From positions 1,984,001-2,048,000 of the forward strand of contig NZ_CP064338.1 in NCBI RefSeq assembly GCF_015476235.1: a stretch of 64,000 bases of DNA. Direction: 5' to 3'. The position numbers and the translations under genes are program-made. Shown in pieces: positions 48,430 to 57,106 of the stretch. Below the pieces are notes generated by a model. That model saw only the letters and a program-made list of their open reading frames with translations, had not been told where the DNA came from and ran no database searches. The stretch's first letter is position 1. Each line of letters starts with the position of its first letter. Source of the DNA: Caldimonas thermodepolymerans (GTDB taxonomy: Bacteria; Pseudomonadota; Gammaproteobacteria; Burkholderiales; Burkholderiaceae_C).

Positions 48430-50103
48430 ATGGACATCCGCCGGCTGAGCCCCGAGCTCTCGGTGTCCCCGCAGATCCGCGCCGAGGACGTGCGCGCGAT
48501 CGCCGAAGCGGGATACCGCACCCTGATCTGCAACCGCCCCGACGGCGAAGGCAACGACCAGCCGCTGTTCCGCGAGATCGCCGAACGCGCCCGCGAACAG
48601 GGGCTGGAAGCCCACTACCTGCCGGTGGAGTCCGGCAAGGTCACCGACGAACAGGCGCGCGAGTTCGGCGCGTTGCTGGCCCGCGCGCCCAAGCCGGTGC
48701 TGGCCTGGTGCCGCACCGGCACGCGCTCGACCACGCTGTGGGCGCTGTCGCAGGCGCAGGCCGGTGCCCTGTCGCTGCCGCAGATCGTCGAACAGGCGTC
48801 CCAGGCCGGCTACGACCTCCAGGGTGTGGTGCGGCGCATCGCCAACGGCGGGCGCACCGCGCTGGACACGGTCGACGCACGGCATGACGTGGTCATCGTC
48901 GGCGGCGGCGCGGCCGGCATCGCGGTCGCCTCCAGCCTGCTGGCGCGCGCCCCGTCGCTGGACATCGCGATCATCGACCCGGCGGACGTGCACTACTACC
49001 AGCCGGGCTGGACGCTGGTCGGCGCAGGCGTCTTCGACCCGCGCACCACCGCGCGCACCATGGCCTCGGTGCTGCCGCGCGGCGTGCACTGGATCAAGGC
49101 CGCGGTCGCGGCGTTCGAGCCGGAACAGGACCTGGTGATCCTCGACGGCTGCCGCGTGGTCGCCTACCAGCAGCTCGTCGTCTGCCCGGGCCTGAAGCTC
49201 GACTGGCATGCGATCGAGGGCCTGCCCGGGACGCTCGGCCGCCACGGCGTGACCTCCAACTACCGCTACGACCTCGCCCCCTACACCTGGCAGCTGGTGC
49301 GCGAGCTGCGCGGCGGCCGCGCCGTGTTCACCCAGCCGCCGATGCCGATCAAGTGCGCCGGCGCCCCGCAGAAGGCGATGTACCTGTCGGCCGACCACTG
49401 GCGGCGCAGCGGCGTGCTGCGGGACATCGACATCCAGTTCTGCACCGCCGGGGCGGTGCTGTTCGGCGTACCCGACTACGTGCCGACCCTGATGGAATAC
49501 GTCCAGGCCTACGGCATCCACCTCGACTTCGGCGAGACCCTGGTCGCGGTCGACGGGCCGGCGCGCAAGGCGGTGTTCAACGCCGCCCAGCCCGACGGCA
49601 GCAGCCGCGAGGTGGTGCGCGAGTTCGACCTGCTGCACGTGGTGCCGCCGCAGAAGGCGCCGGACTTCATCCGCGTCAGCCCGCTGGCCGACGCGACCGG
49701 CTGGCTGGACCTGGATCCGGCCACGCTGCGGCACAAGCGCTACGCCAACATCTTCGGCCTGGGCGACGTCGGCAACACCAGCAACGCCAAGACCGCGGCG
49801 GCGGCGCGCAAGCAGGCGCCGGTGGTCGCGCACAACGTGCTGGCCGCACGCGGCGCGGTGCGCGGCGAGGCGCACTACGACGGCTACGGCTCCTGCCCGC
49901 TGACGGTGGAGCGCGGCAGGATCGTGCTCGCCGAGTTCCTCTACGGCGGCAAGCTCGCACCCAGCTTCCCGTCCTGGCTGATCGACGGCCGCCGCCCGTC
50001 GCGCCTGGCGTGGTACCTGAAGGAGCGCATCCTGCCGCCGCTGTACTGGCAAGCCATGCTCAAGGGCCGCGAATGGATGGCGCAACCCGAGCTGGTGGCC
50101 TGA
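48430..50103 (+). CDS. DUF442 (TIGR01244)-sulfide:quinone oxidoreductase fusion
   Basis: 557 aa in two parts. Residues 1-110 are a DUF442 phosphatase-like domain with CRTGTR (C94), possibly a sulfur-transfer thiol. Residues 150-557 are a type II sulfide:quinone reductase with the FAD motif VVIVGGGAAGIAVASSL, redox cysteine C309 in MPIKCAGAPQKAMYLS, and the C-terminal membrane-binding part (YDGYGSCPLTVERGRIVLAE, ILPPLYWQAMLKGREWM). The position of the second disulphide cysteine, GDCTNLPTSKT in human SQOR, reads GDVGNTSNAKT here (V447). C252 might substitute. It feeds electrons from sulfide to quinone and persulfide to the upstream dioxygenase. Confidence 0.88.
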   Translation: MDIRRLSPELSVSPQIRAEDVRAIAEAGYRTLICNRPDGEGNDQPLFREIAERAREQGLEAHYLPVESGKVTDEQAREFGALLARAPKPVLAWCRTGTRSTTLWALSQAQAGALSLPQIVEQASQAGYDLQGVVRRIANGGRTALDTVDARHDVVIVGGGAAGIAVASSLLARAPSLDIAIIDPADVHYYQPGWTLVGAGVFDPRTTARTMASVLPRGVHWIKAAVAAFEPEQDLVILDGCRVVAYQQLVVCPGLKLDWHAIEGLPGTLGRHGVTSNYRYDLAPYTWQLVRELRGGRAVFTQPPMPIKCAGAPQKAMYLSADHWRRSGVLRDIDIQFCTAGAVLFGVPDYVPTLMEYVQAYGIHLDFGETLVAVDGPARKAVFNAAQPDGSSREVVREFDLLHVVPPQKAPDFIRVSPLADATGWLDLDPATLRHKRYANIFGLGDVGNTSNAKTAAAARKQAPVVAHNVLAARGAVRGEAHYDGYGSCPLTVERGRIVLAEFLYGGKLAPSFPSWLIDGRRPSRLAWYLKERILPPLYWQAMLKGREWMAQPELVA

Positions 50104-51839
50104 TGGCCCGCTGGCTGCCCATCCTCGCCTGGAGCCGCCGGTACGACCGCGCCACGCTGGCGCAGGACCTGCTCGCCGCCGTCATCGTGACGGTGATGCT
50201 GATCCCGCAGAGCCTCGCCTACGCGCTGCTCGCCGGGCTGCCGCCCGAAGCCGGCCTGTACGCCAGCATCGCGCCGCTGGTGGTCTACGCGGTGCTCGGC
50301 ACCAGCAGCGTGCTGGCGGTCGGGCCGGTGGCCGTGGTCTCGCTGATGACCGCGGCCGCGGTCGGCCAGGTGGCCGCCAGCGGCACCGCAGGCTACGCGG
50401 CCGCCGCGGTGGTGCTCGCCGCGCTGTCCGGCGTGATCCTGCTCGTGATGGGGCTGCTGCGCCTGGGCTTCCTCGCGCACTTCCTCAGCCATCCGGTGGT
50501 GGCCGGGTTCGTGGCCGCCTCGGGCATCCTGATCGCCGCCAGCCAGCTCAAGACACTGATGGGCGTGCGCGCCGACGGCCAGACGCTGGTCGAGCTGCTG
50601 CCCGCGCTGTGGCGCGCGGCCCCCGAGACCCACCAGCCGACGCTGGCCGTGGGCCTGGCCGCCCTGCTGTTCCTGCAGTGGGTGCGCCGGGGGCTGAAAC
50701 CCTGGCTGCTGCGCCTGGGGGTGTCCCCGCTGGCGGCCGACATGCTCGCCAAGACCGGGCCGGTCGCCGCCATCGTGGTCACCACCGCCCTCACCTGGCG
50801 GCTGGGCTGGCACGAGCAGGGGCTGCGCATCGTCGGCCACGTGCCGCAGGGCCTGCCGCCGTGGACCGTGCCGGCCTGGGATGCCCCGCTGTGGCGCCAG
50901 CTGGCCGTGCCGGCGCTGCTGATCAGCGTGGTCGGGTTCGTCGAGTCGGTGTCGGTCGGCCAGACCCTGGCCGCGCGCCGGCGCCAGCGCATCGAGCCGG
51001 ACCAGGAACTCGTCGCGCTGGGCGCGGCCAACCTGTCTGCCGCATTCACCGGCGGCTTTCCGGTCACGGGCGGCTTCGCGCGCTCGGTAGTGAACTTCGA
51101 CGCCGGCGCCCGCACGCCGGCCGCAGGGGCGTACACGGCCGTGGGCATCGTGCTCGCATCGCTGCTGCTGACCCCGACGCTGTACTACCTGCCGCAGGCC
51201 ACGCTGGCGGCGACCATCGTCGTGGCCGTGCTGTCGCTGGTCGACCTGGGCATCTTCGGGCGCACCTGGCGTTACTCGAAGGCCGACTTCACCGCGGTGC
51301 TGACCACCTTTGCCGTGACGCTGGGCGCGGGTGTCGAGGCCGGGCTGATCGCCGGGGTGGGCGTGTCGCTGCTGCTGTTCCTGCTGCGCAGCAGCCGGCC
51401 GCACATTGCCGAGGTCGGCTGGCTGCCGGGCACCGAGCACTTCCGCAACGTGCTGCGCCACCCGGTCAGGACCAGCCCGCGCGTCGCGACCCTGCGCGTG
51501 GACGAGAGCCTGTGGTTCGCCAATGCCCGCGCACTGGAAGACCGCATCAACGACCTGGTCGCGCACCGCCCGGGGCTGGAGCACCTGGTGCTGCAGTGCT
51601 CGGCGATCAACGCGATCGACAGCAGCGCGCTGGAGAGCCTGGAGTCGATCACCGCGCGCCTGCGCGATGCGGGTATCCGCCTGCACCTGTCGGAGGTCAA
51701 GGGGCCGGTGATGGACCGGCTGCAGGGCACCGGCTTCCTGGCGCACCTGAGCGGACAGGTCTACCTGACGCAATACCAGGCGATGCAAGCGCTGGCGCCG
51801 GAGCTGTTCGCCGACGCACCGCCTCCGGCGGCGACCTGA
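50103..51839 (+). CDS. SulP-family anion transporter with STAS domain
   Basis: 578 aa; the ATG overlaps the SQR stop by one base. About 10-12 membrane helices, starting LAAVIVTVMLIPQSLAYALL, which carries the SulP signature, and AAFTGGFPVTGGFARSVVNF in the transport core. The C-terminal cytoplasmic STAS domain (about residues 450-565) includes LVLQCSAINAIDSSALESLE. As last gene of the sulfur operon it most likely moves sulfate or sulfite out, or sulfate in; direction is not deducible. Confidence 0.92.
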   Translation: MARWLPILAWSRRYDRATLAQDLLAAVIVTVMLIPQSLAYALLAGLPPEAGLYASIAPLVVYAVLGTSSVLAVGPVAVVSLMTAAAVGQVAASGTAGYAAAAVVLAALSGVILLVMGLLRLGFLAHFLSHPVVAGFVAASGILIAASQLKTLMGVRADGQTLVELLPALWRAAPETHQPTLAVGLAALLFLQWVRRGLKPWLLRLGVSPLAADMLAKTGPVAAIVVTTALTWRLGWHEQGLRIVGHVPQGLPPWTVPAWDAPLWRQLAVPALLISVVGFVESVSVGQTLAARRRQRIEPDQELVALGAANLSAAFTGGFPVTGGFARSVVNFDAGARTPAAGAYTAVGIVLASLLLTPTLYYLPQATLAATIVVAVLSLVDLGIFGRTWRYSKADFTAVLTTFAVTLGAGVEAGLIAGVGVSLLLFLLRSSRPHIAEVGWLPGTEHFRNVLRHPVRTSPRVATLRVDESLWFANARALEDRINDLVAHRPGLEHLVLQCSAINAIDSSALESLESITARLRDAGIRLHLSEVKGPVMDRLQGTGFLAHLSGQVYLTQYQAMQALAPELFADAPPPAAT

Positions 51840-51849
51840 GTCGCGGCGA

Positions 51850-52359
51850 TCAGACCGCGGCCGGCGGCGCGGGCAGGATCACGATGCCGTCCTCGTCGGC
51901 GACCAGCCAGTCGCCCGGGCGCACCCACACGCCCTGCACCTGCACGGGGACGTCGCGCTGGCCCTCGTTGCGCTTCTCGGTGGGCAGCGGCATCGACGCG
52001 AGCGCGCGGATGCCGACATCGCAGGCTGCGAGCTCGGCCACGTCGCGCACGCAGCCGTCCACCACCAGGCCGGCCCAGCCATTGCGCGCCGCCGCCGCGG
52101 CCAGGTTGCCGCCCACCAGCGCGCGGCGCAGCGAGCCGCCGCCGTCGACCACCAGCACGCGCCCCTGGCCGGGCGACTCCACCGCGGCCTTGACCAGCGA
52201 GTTGTCCTCGAAGCACTTGACCGTGCTGACCGCACCGGCGAAGCGCCGGCGCTGGCCGAAGTCGCGGAACACCGGCGGCAGCACGCGGAACGCGCCGTCG
52301 CTGTCGTTCTTGTGCGCGTCGCACAGGTCGCAGGTGGGGATGAACTCGCTCGTGCTCAT
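51850..52359 (-). CDS. rraA: RraA-family protein (RNase E inhibitor-like / HMG aldolase fold)
   Basis: 169 aa. The RraA fold is recognised by [20 protein letters not shown] at the N terminus, [20 protein letters not shown] and [20 protein letters not shown], the last with the Arg-Asp pair that binds metal and substrate in the aldolase members. It may modulate RNase E or act as 4-hydroxy-4-methyl-2-oxoglutarate/oxaloacetate lyase; the sequence alone does not decide. The start overlaps the stop of the Lrp-type gene by 4 bp. Confidence 0.9.
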   Translation of the reverse strand: MSTSEFIPTCDLCDAHKNDSDGAFRVLPPVFRDFGQRRRFAGAVSTVKCFEDNSLVKAAVESPGQGRVLVVDGGGSLRRALVGGNLAAAAARNGWAGLVVDGCVRDVAELAACDVGIRALASMPLPTEKRNEGQRDVPVQVQGVWVRPGDWLVADEDGIVILPAPPAAV

Positions 52360-52841
52360 GCGTCGATCACTTTCTTGATGGGAGGTTTCACGTCCTCGCG
52401 CCGCGCCGGCAGCATGGGCTGGTGCTCGCGCGCGGCGTTGAGGATGATGGAGGTGGAGGTCTCGGCCAGCAGGCAGAAGCGGGTCACGACGGCGTCCAGG
52501 TGCGCCACGTCGATCACCGCGATCTCGAGCACCCAGCTGTCCTCGCCGGTGACGTTGTAGGCGTTGACGACCTCCGGCGTCTGCTGGATCTGCCGGACGA
52601 CGCGCGCGTAGTCGGCGCGCCCCACCCGCACCAGCGCGCGGATGCCGTAGCCCAGCTTGCCCAGGTCGACGGTGGCGCGGTAGCCGGTGATGACGCCCGC
52701 AGCCTCCAGCTTGCGCACCCGCTCAGTGACGGCCGGCTGGCTCAGGTGCACGCGACGGCCGAGCTCGGCCATCGACAGGCGCGCATCGGCCTGCAGCTCC
52801 GCGAGGATCCGGGTGTCGTAGTGGTCCAGTTCGAGGTTCAA
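52356..52841 (-). CDS. Lrp/AsnC-family transcriptional regulator
   Basis: 161 aa from TTG 52841, chosen because GGAAGGGG lies just upstream and the alignment begins [20 protein letters not shown]. The HTH is [20 protein letters not shown] and the RAM ligand-binding domain follows ([20 protein letters not shown]). It is coupled to rraA by a 4-bp overlap and divergent from an EamA exporter, with a perfect inverted repeat between them. Such pairs are usually regulator and amino-acid or metabolite exporter. Confidence 0.92.
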   Translation of the reverse strand: MNLELDHYDTRILAELQADARLSMAELGRRVHLSQPAVTERVRKLEAAGVITGYRATVDLGKLGYGIRALVRVGRADYARVVRQIQQTPEVVNAYNVTGEDSWVLEIAVIDVAHLDAVVTRFCLLAETSTSIILNAAREHQPMLPARREDVKPPIKKVIDA

Positions 52842-52870
52842 GGTGCCAGCCCCTTCCCACTTTCGGATTC

Positions 52871-52896
52871 CAAGGATTATCGACCTGCAATCCTTG
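52871..52896. promoter_or_regulatory. Inverted repeat between lrp-type gene and eamA
   Basis: CAAGGATT and AATCCTTG form a perfect 8-bp inverted repeat with a 10-bp spacer, 30 bp from the regulator start. It is a good candidate operator for the Lrp-type protein acting on both genes. Confidence 0.6.
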
Positions 52897-52977
52897 AAAT
52901 GCCACTTCAGCCTCGCGGCCCGCGTCCCTAGCATGGAGGCTCCAGCTCCCCTTCTTGCGCCTCCGACCTGCTGCATC

Positions 52978-53883
52978 ATGACTGCCGTCGTCGCTGCCCG
53001 CACGTCCCCTGCCCTGACCCCGCTCGTCACCCTGTGCCTGGCCGCCACCTGGCTGGTGTGGGGATCGACCTACCTCGCGATCAAGTACGCGCTGGTCAGC
53101 TTTCCGCCCTTCTTCCAGATGGGCACGCGCTTCCTGTTCGCCGGAGGCCTGCTGCTCGCCTGGCAATGCCTGCGCGGCAAGCCGCTGCCCACGGGGCGCG
53201 AATGGCGCAACGCGCTCGTCGTCGGCACGCTGATGCTGGGCGGCGGCATGGGCGGCACAGCCTACGCCGAGCAGACCGTGGGTTCGGGCCTGGTGGTCGC
53301 CTTCATCGCGGTGGTGCCGCTGATGATCGCGGCCTTCAACCTGCTGTGGGGCGTGTACCCCACACGCTGGGAGATCGCCGGCATCGTCGTCGGCCTGTGC
53401 GGCGTGCTGATGCTCACGCAGGGGGCCGGCTTCCAGGCCTCGCCCGCGGGGCTGGCCGCGATCACCATCGCCTGCGTGACCTGGTCGCTGGGCAGCGTGC
53501 TGAGCCAGCGCAGCCTGCCGATGGCCAGCGGCGCGACCGGCTTTGCCAGCGAGATGCTGTGCGGCGGCGCGGTCCTGATGGTGCTGTCGCTGGCCAGCGG
53601 CGAGACACCCCGCTGGCCGCCGCAGCCGGTGGCCGTGGCGGCGTGGGCATACCTCGTGGTGTTCGGTTCGCTGATCGCCTTCAACGCCTACATGCTGCTG
53701 CTCGGGCGCGCCAGCGCGGCGCTGGCCTCGAGCTACACCTTCGTGAACCCGGTGATCGCGATGCTGCTGGGCGTGGCGGTGGCCGGCGAGCACATCACCG
53801 GCTACGAGTGGCTCGCCGCCGGCATCGTGCTGTGCGGCGTGGTGCTGATGCTGCGCGGCACGGCGCGACGCGCGCGCTCGTAG
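52978..53883 (+). CDS. EamA (DMT) family transporter
   Basis: 301 aa from ATG 52978; ATG 52933 would add 15 residues, and earlier starts would overlap the operator. Ten membrane helices in two EamA repeats: VTLCLAATWLVWGSTYLAIK opens the first and LAAITIACVTWSLGSVLSQR the second. ASSYTFVNPVIAMLLGVAVA near the end is typical of the YedA/RhtA group of metabolite exporters. The Lrp-type regulator next door suggests an amino-acid-like substrate. Substrate not predictable. Confidence 0.9.
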   Translation: MTAVVAARTSPALTPLVTLCLAATWLVWGSTYLAIKYALVSFPPFFQMGTRFLFAGGLLLAWQCLRGKPLPTGREWRNALVVGTLMLGGGMGGTAYAEQTVGSGLVVAFIAVVPLMIAAFNLLWGVYPTRWEIAGIVVGLCGVLMLTQGAGFQASPAGLAAITIACVTWSLGSVLSQRSLPMASGATGFASEMLCGGAVLMVLSLASGETPRWPPQPVAVAAWAYLVVFGSLIAFNAYMLLLGRASAALASSYTFVNPVIAMLLGVAVAGEHITGYEWLAAGIVLCGVVLMLRGTARRARS

Positions 53884-53930
53884 CGTCTTCCCGGCCGCAA
53901 CGGCGCGCAAGCCTCTTACAATCCATCCCG

Positions 53931-54145
53931 TTGGTGCTCGCGCCGCCGTCCGGTGGCGCGGTTAAACGGGAAGCAGGGAGAAGCGCGGCACCGCCCGCCT
54001 TCCAACCTGCGCTGCCCCCGCAACGGTAAGCAGACGGCACGGCCTTGCGCCGTGCCCGCCCTGGGTCCACGACCACTGGCTGGCGCCTGCCGGCTGGGAA
54101 GGTCCTCCGGGGTCGTTCTGCCAGCCCGGATACCGGCCAACAGGG
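53931..54145 (+). ncRNA. Cobalamin riboswitch
   Basis: Classical B12 aptamer in the leader of btuB. Hallmarks in order: TTGGTGCTCGCGCC at the 5' side, GGTTAAACGGGAAGCAGG, the core GCTGCCCCCGCAACGGTAAG (54011-54030), CCACTGG, CTGGGAAGG, and the B12 box CAGCCCGGATACCGGCC (54122-54138). The spacing is normal. It should lower expression of btuB and downstream genes when adenosylcobalamin is plentiful. Confidence 0.93.
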
Positions 54146-54198
54146 GGACGCGCGCCCCGGTGCGCGTCCATGGGGTTCGAGCCTGCGGGGAAGCAGGC
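54146..54198 (+). promoter_or_regulatory. Possible expression platform: two hairpins after the riboswitch
   Basis: GGACGCGC pairs with GCGCGTCC (54146-54169, 8-nt loop), then GCCTGC-GGGGAA-GCAGGC (54181-54198). Neither has a T run, so classical termination is not evident. Confidence 0.45.
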
Positions 54199-54205
54199 AC
54201 GAACG

Positions 54206-54231
54206 TACAGTCCTTCCGTACAGTCCTTCCG
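54206..54231 (+). repeat. 13-bp tandem repeat directly before btuB
   Basis: TACAGTCCTTCCG is repeated twice, followed by a partial third copy (TCCTTC) that abuts the btuB ATG. It replaces the place where a Shine-Dalgarno sequence would be expected. Confidence 0.7.
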
Positions 54232-54237
54232 TCCTTC

Positions 54238-56091
54238 ATGAAGACGTTCGTCCCAGCCCGTCGCCGCGCGCGATGGCTCCTCGCGCCGATCTGCGCGGCC
54301 CTGCCCTGCCTGGCGCTCGCCCAGGAACGCATCGCCCAGGCCTCCCTCGACACCATCGTCGTCACCGCCACCCGCATGCCGCAGCCCGTCGGCGAGGTGG
54401 TGTCCGACATCACCGTCATCGACCGCACCATGATCGAGCGCAGCGGCGTCACCGGCGTGGTCGACGTGCTGCGCCGCGTGCCCGGCATCGAGCTGTCGCG
54501 CGCCGGTGGCCTCGGCGGCACGACCAGCCTGTTCGTGCGCGGCGCCGAGATGCGCTTCACGCCGGTCTACGTCGACGGCGTGCGCTTCGACTCGCAGGCC
54601 ACCGGCGGCGCGTCGTGGAACGTGATCCCGCTGGCCGAAGTGGAGCGCATCGAGGTCGTGCGCGGCCCCGCCGCGGCGGTCTATGGCTCGGACGCCGTCT
54701 CGGGCGTGGTGCAGATCTTCACGCGCAAGGGCGAAGGCCCGTTCTCGCCCTTCGTCACCGCCGGCATCGGCGAGCACCACACGGGCCGGCTGGGCGCCGG
54801 CGTGCAGGGCACGGCCGAGGGCTTCGACTACGCCGCCAGCCTCACCCGCGAGGTCAGCCGCGGCTTCGACGCCCAGCCGGACGGCGCCAACCCGGACCGC
54901 GACGGCCACCGCACCACCTCCGGCTCGCTGCGGCTGGGCTGGCAGCCCGCCGAGGGCCACCGCCTGGAGGCCTCGCTGCTGGCCAACGACATGAGCGCGC
55001 AGTACGACGGCTTCCTCGGCCCGGTCAACGACCGCGCGCGGCTGCGCATGCACACCGCCGCGCTGAACTGGACTGCACGCTGGAGCGAGCGCCACACCAG
55101 CCGCGTGTCGGTCAGCGAAGGCTACGACCGCTACGAGACCGAGCCCTCGACGTACCTGACCAGCACGCGCGTGCGCACCTACCTATGGCAGCACGAATGG
55201 CGCGCCGACCGGCACCTGCTGACCGCCGCGCTGGAACGGCGCGAGGACCGGCTGCACAACGTGTTCAACACGCCGCCGCGCAGCCGACGCTGGCAGGACG
55301 CGCTGGCGCTGGGCTACAGCTGGACCGACCAGACCCACACGCTGCAGCTGCACCTGCGCCACGATGACGACAGCGAGTTCGGCGGCGAGACCACCGGCAG
55401 CCTGGCCTACGCCTATGCGCTGAACCGCCACTGGCGCGTCTCCGCCTCGGCGGGCACGGCGTTCCGCGCGCCCACGCTCTACCAGCGCTTCAGCGAGTAC
55501 GGCAAGGCGACGCTGCGGCCCGAGTCGGCACGCAACGTCGAGGTGGGGCTGAACTACAGCGGCGGCGCGACGACCTTCGGCCTGGTGCTGTACCGCAACC
55601 GGCTGAGCGACCTGATCGACTTCGTCTCCGGCCCGGGTCCGTGCCCGGCCGGCAGCGGGATGTTCCCCGGCTGCTACGACAACGTCGGCCGCGCCGAGTA
55701 CCTGGGTGCGACGCTGAGCGCCACGCACCGCTTCGCCGGCATCAACCTCAACGGCTCGCTCGACCTGCAGCGGCCGCGCAACCGGGACACCGACGCACTG
55801 CTGCCGCGCCGCGCGCGGCGCCACGCGAGCCTGGGCCTGGACACCCTGGTGCACGGCTGGACGCTCGGCGCCGATGTACAGCTGTCGTCGCACCGCTACG
55901 ACGACCCGGCCAACACGGTGCGCCTGGGCGGCTACGCGACGCTGGACCTGTACGCCAGCCGCCGCTTCCGGCGCGACTGGACGCTGCTGGCGCGCGTCGA
56001 CAACGTGGGCGACAAGGACCACGAGTTCACGCGCGGCTACAGCACCGGCGGCCGCACCTTCTACGTCGAGCTGAAGTGGGCTCCGCGCTGA
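54238..56091 (+). CDS. btuB: TonB-dependent vitamin B12 outer-membrane receptor
   Basis: 617 aa. Signal peptide RRRARWLLAPICAALPCLAL with cleavage after LALA. The TonB box region is DTIVVTATRMPQ. The plug domain (VVSDITVIDRTMIERSGVTG; VERIEVVRGPAAAVYGSDAV) precedes a 22-strand barrel that ends in the expected aromatic-terminated strand (GRTFYVELKWAPR). The upstream cobalamin riboswitch and downstream btuCD fix the substrate as a cobalamin. No ribosome-binding site is visible before the ATG. Confidence 0.95.
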   Translation: MKTFVPARRRARWLLAPICAALPCLALAQERIAQASLDTIVVTATRMPQPVGEVVSDITVIDRTMIERSGVTGVVDVLRRVPGIELSRAGGLGGTTSLFVRGAEMRFTPVYVDGVRFDSQATGGASWNVIPLAEVERIEVVRGPAAAVYGSDAVSGVVQIFTRKGEGPFSPFVTAGIGEHHTGRLGAGVQGTAEGFDYAASLTREVSRGFDAQPDGANPDRDGHRTTSGSLRLGWQPAEGHRLEASLLANDMSAQYDGFLGPVNDRARLRMHTAALNWTARWSERHTSRVSVSEGYDRYETEPSTYLTSTRVRTYLWQHEWRADRHLLTAALERREDRLHNVFNTPPRSRRWQDALALGYSWTDQTHTLQLHLRHDDDSEFGGETTGSLAYAYALNRHWRVSASAGTAFRAPTLYQRFSEYGKATLRPESARNVEVGLNYSGGATTFGLVLYRNRLSDLIDFVSGPGPCPAGSGMFPGCYDNVGRAEYLGATLSATHRFAGINLNGSLDLQRPRNRDTDALLPRRARRHASLGLDTLVHGWTLGADVQLSSHRYDDPANTVRLGGYATLDLYASRRFRRDWTLLARVDNVGDKDHEFTRGYSTGGRTFYVELKWAPR

Positions 56092-56101
56092 GGCAACCGT
56101 G

Positions 56102-57106
56102 ATGCGACACACCCGCCGCCCGCTGCTGCCGCTCGCGCTGCTGCTCGCCGCCGCGGGCGGCAGCGTGCTGCTGGCGCTGATGCTGGGCAGCGAGACGCTG
56201 TCGCCGCGCGCGGTGGCCGACGCGCTGCGCGGCACCGACACCTCGTTCACGCGCGACATCGTGGTCGCGCTGCGCCTGCCGCGCGCGCTCGCGGCGCTGG
56301 CCTGCGGCGCGCTGCTCGCGCTGTCGGGCGCGCTGCTGCAGGCGCTGCTGCGCAACCCGCTGGCCGAGCCCTACGTGCTGGGCGTCTCCAGCGGGGCGTC
56401 GGTGGGCGCGCTCACGGCGCTGTGGCTGGGCGCGAGTGCGGGCGGGACCAGCGCCGGCGCCTCGGCCGGTGCGCTCGGCGCCACGGCACTGGTGTTCCTG
56501 CTCGGCGCGCGCGCGTTCCGCCGCCATGCCGACAGCGCCAGTGCCAGCGTGCAGCTGCTGCTGGTGGGCGTGATCGTGGCAGCCGGCTTCAGCGCCGTGG
56601 TCGCCTTCATCCTCTCGATCGCGCCCGAGGGCCAGCTGCGCGGCATGGTGTTCTGGTTGCTCGGCGACCTCAATGGCGTCGAGCGTTACGGCGTCGCGCT
56701 GGCGGGTGCCGTGGCGCTGCTGGCCGCCGCCCTGCTGCTGGCGCGCGACCTGAACCTGATGCTGCTCGGCGACGGCCCGGCCGAGGCGCTGGGCGTGCCG
56801 GTGCAGCGTCTGCGCATCGCGGTGGTGGTGCTGGCCTCGGTCGCCGCCGGCCTGGCGATCAGCGTGGCCGGCAGCATCGGCTTCGTCGGGCTGGTGGTGC
56901 CGCACGCGCTGCGGCTGGCGCTCGGCAACGACCAGCGGGTGCTGCTGCCGGCCTGCGCGCTGGGCGGCGGCGCCTTCCTGGTGCTGGCCGACACGCTGGC
57001 GCGCACGCTGGCGGCGCCGATGCAGCTGCCGGTGGGCGTGCTGACCGCCTTCATCGGCGTGCCGGCCTTCCTGTGGCTGCTGCTGCGCCAGGGAGGACGC
57101 ACATGA
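56102..57106 (+). CDS. btuC: Cobalamin ABC transporter permease (FecCD family)
   Basis: 334 aa from ATG 56102; a GTG one codon upstream is an alternative. Around ten membrane helices. Family motifs are RLPRALAALACGALLALSGA, LLQALLRNPLAEPYVLGVSS, WLLGDLNGVERYG and GSIGFVGLVVPHALRLALG, the latter forming the coupling region for the ATPase. Its stop overlaps btuD by 4 bp. Cobalamin specificity is inferred from the operon. Confidence 0.92.
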   Translation: MRHTRRPLLPLALLLAAAGGSVLLALMLGSETLSPRAVADALRGTDTSFTRDIVVALRLPRALAALACGALLALSGALLQALLRNPLAEPYVLGVSSGASVGALTALWLGASAGGTSAGASAGALGATALVFLLGARAFRRHADSASASVQLLLVGVIVAAGFSAVVAFILSIAPEGQLRGMVFWLLGDLNGVERYGVALAGAVALLAAALLLARDLNLMLLGDGPAEALGVPVQRLRIAVVVLASVAAGLAISVAGSIGFVGLVVPHALRLALGNDQRVLLPACALGGGAFLVLADTLARTLAAPMQLPVGVLTAFIGVPAFLWLLLRQGGRT

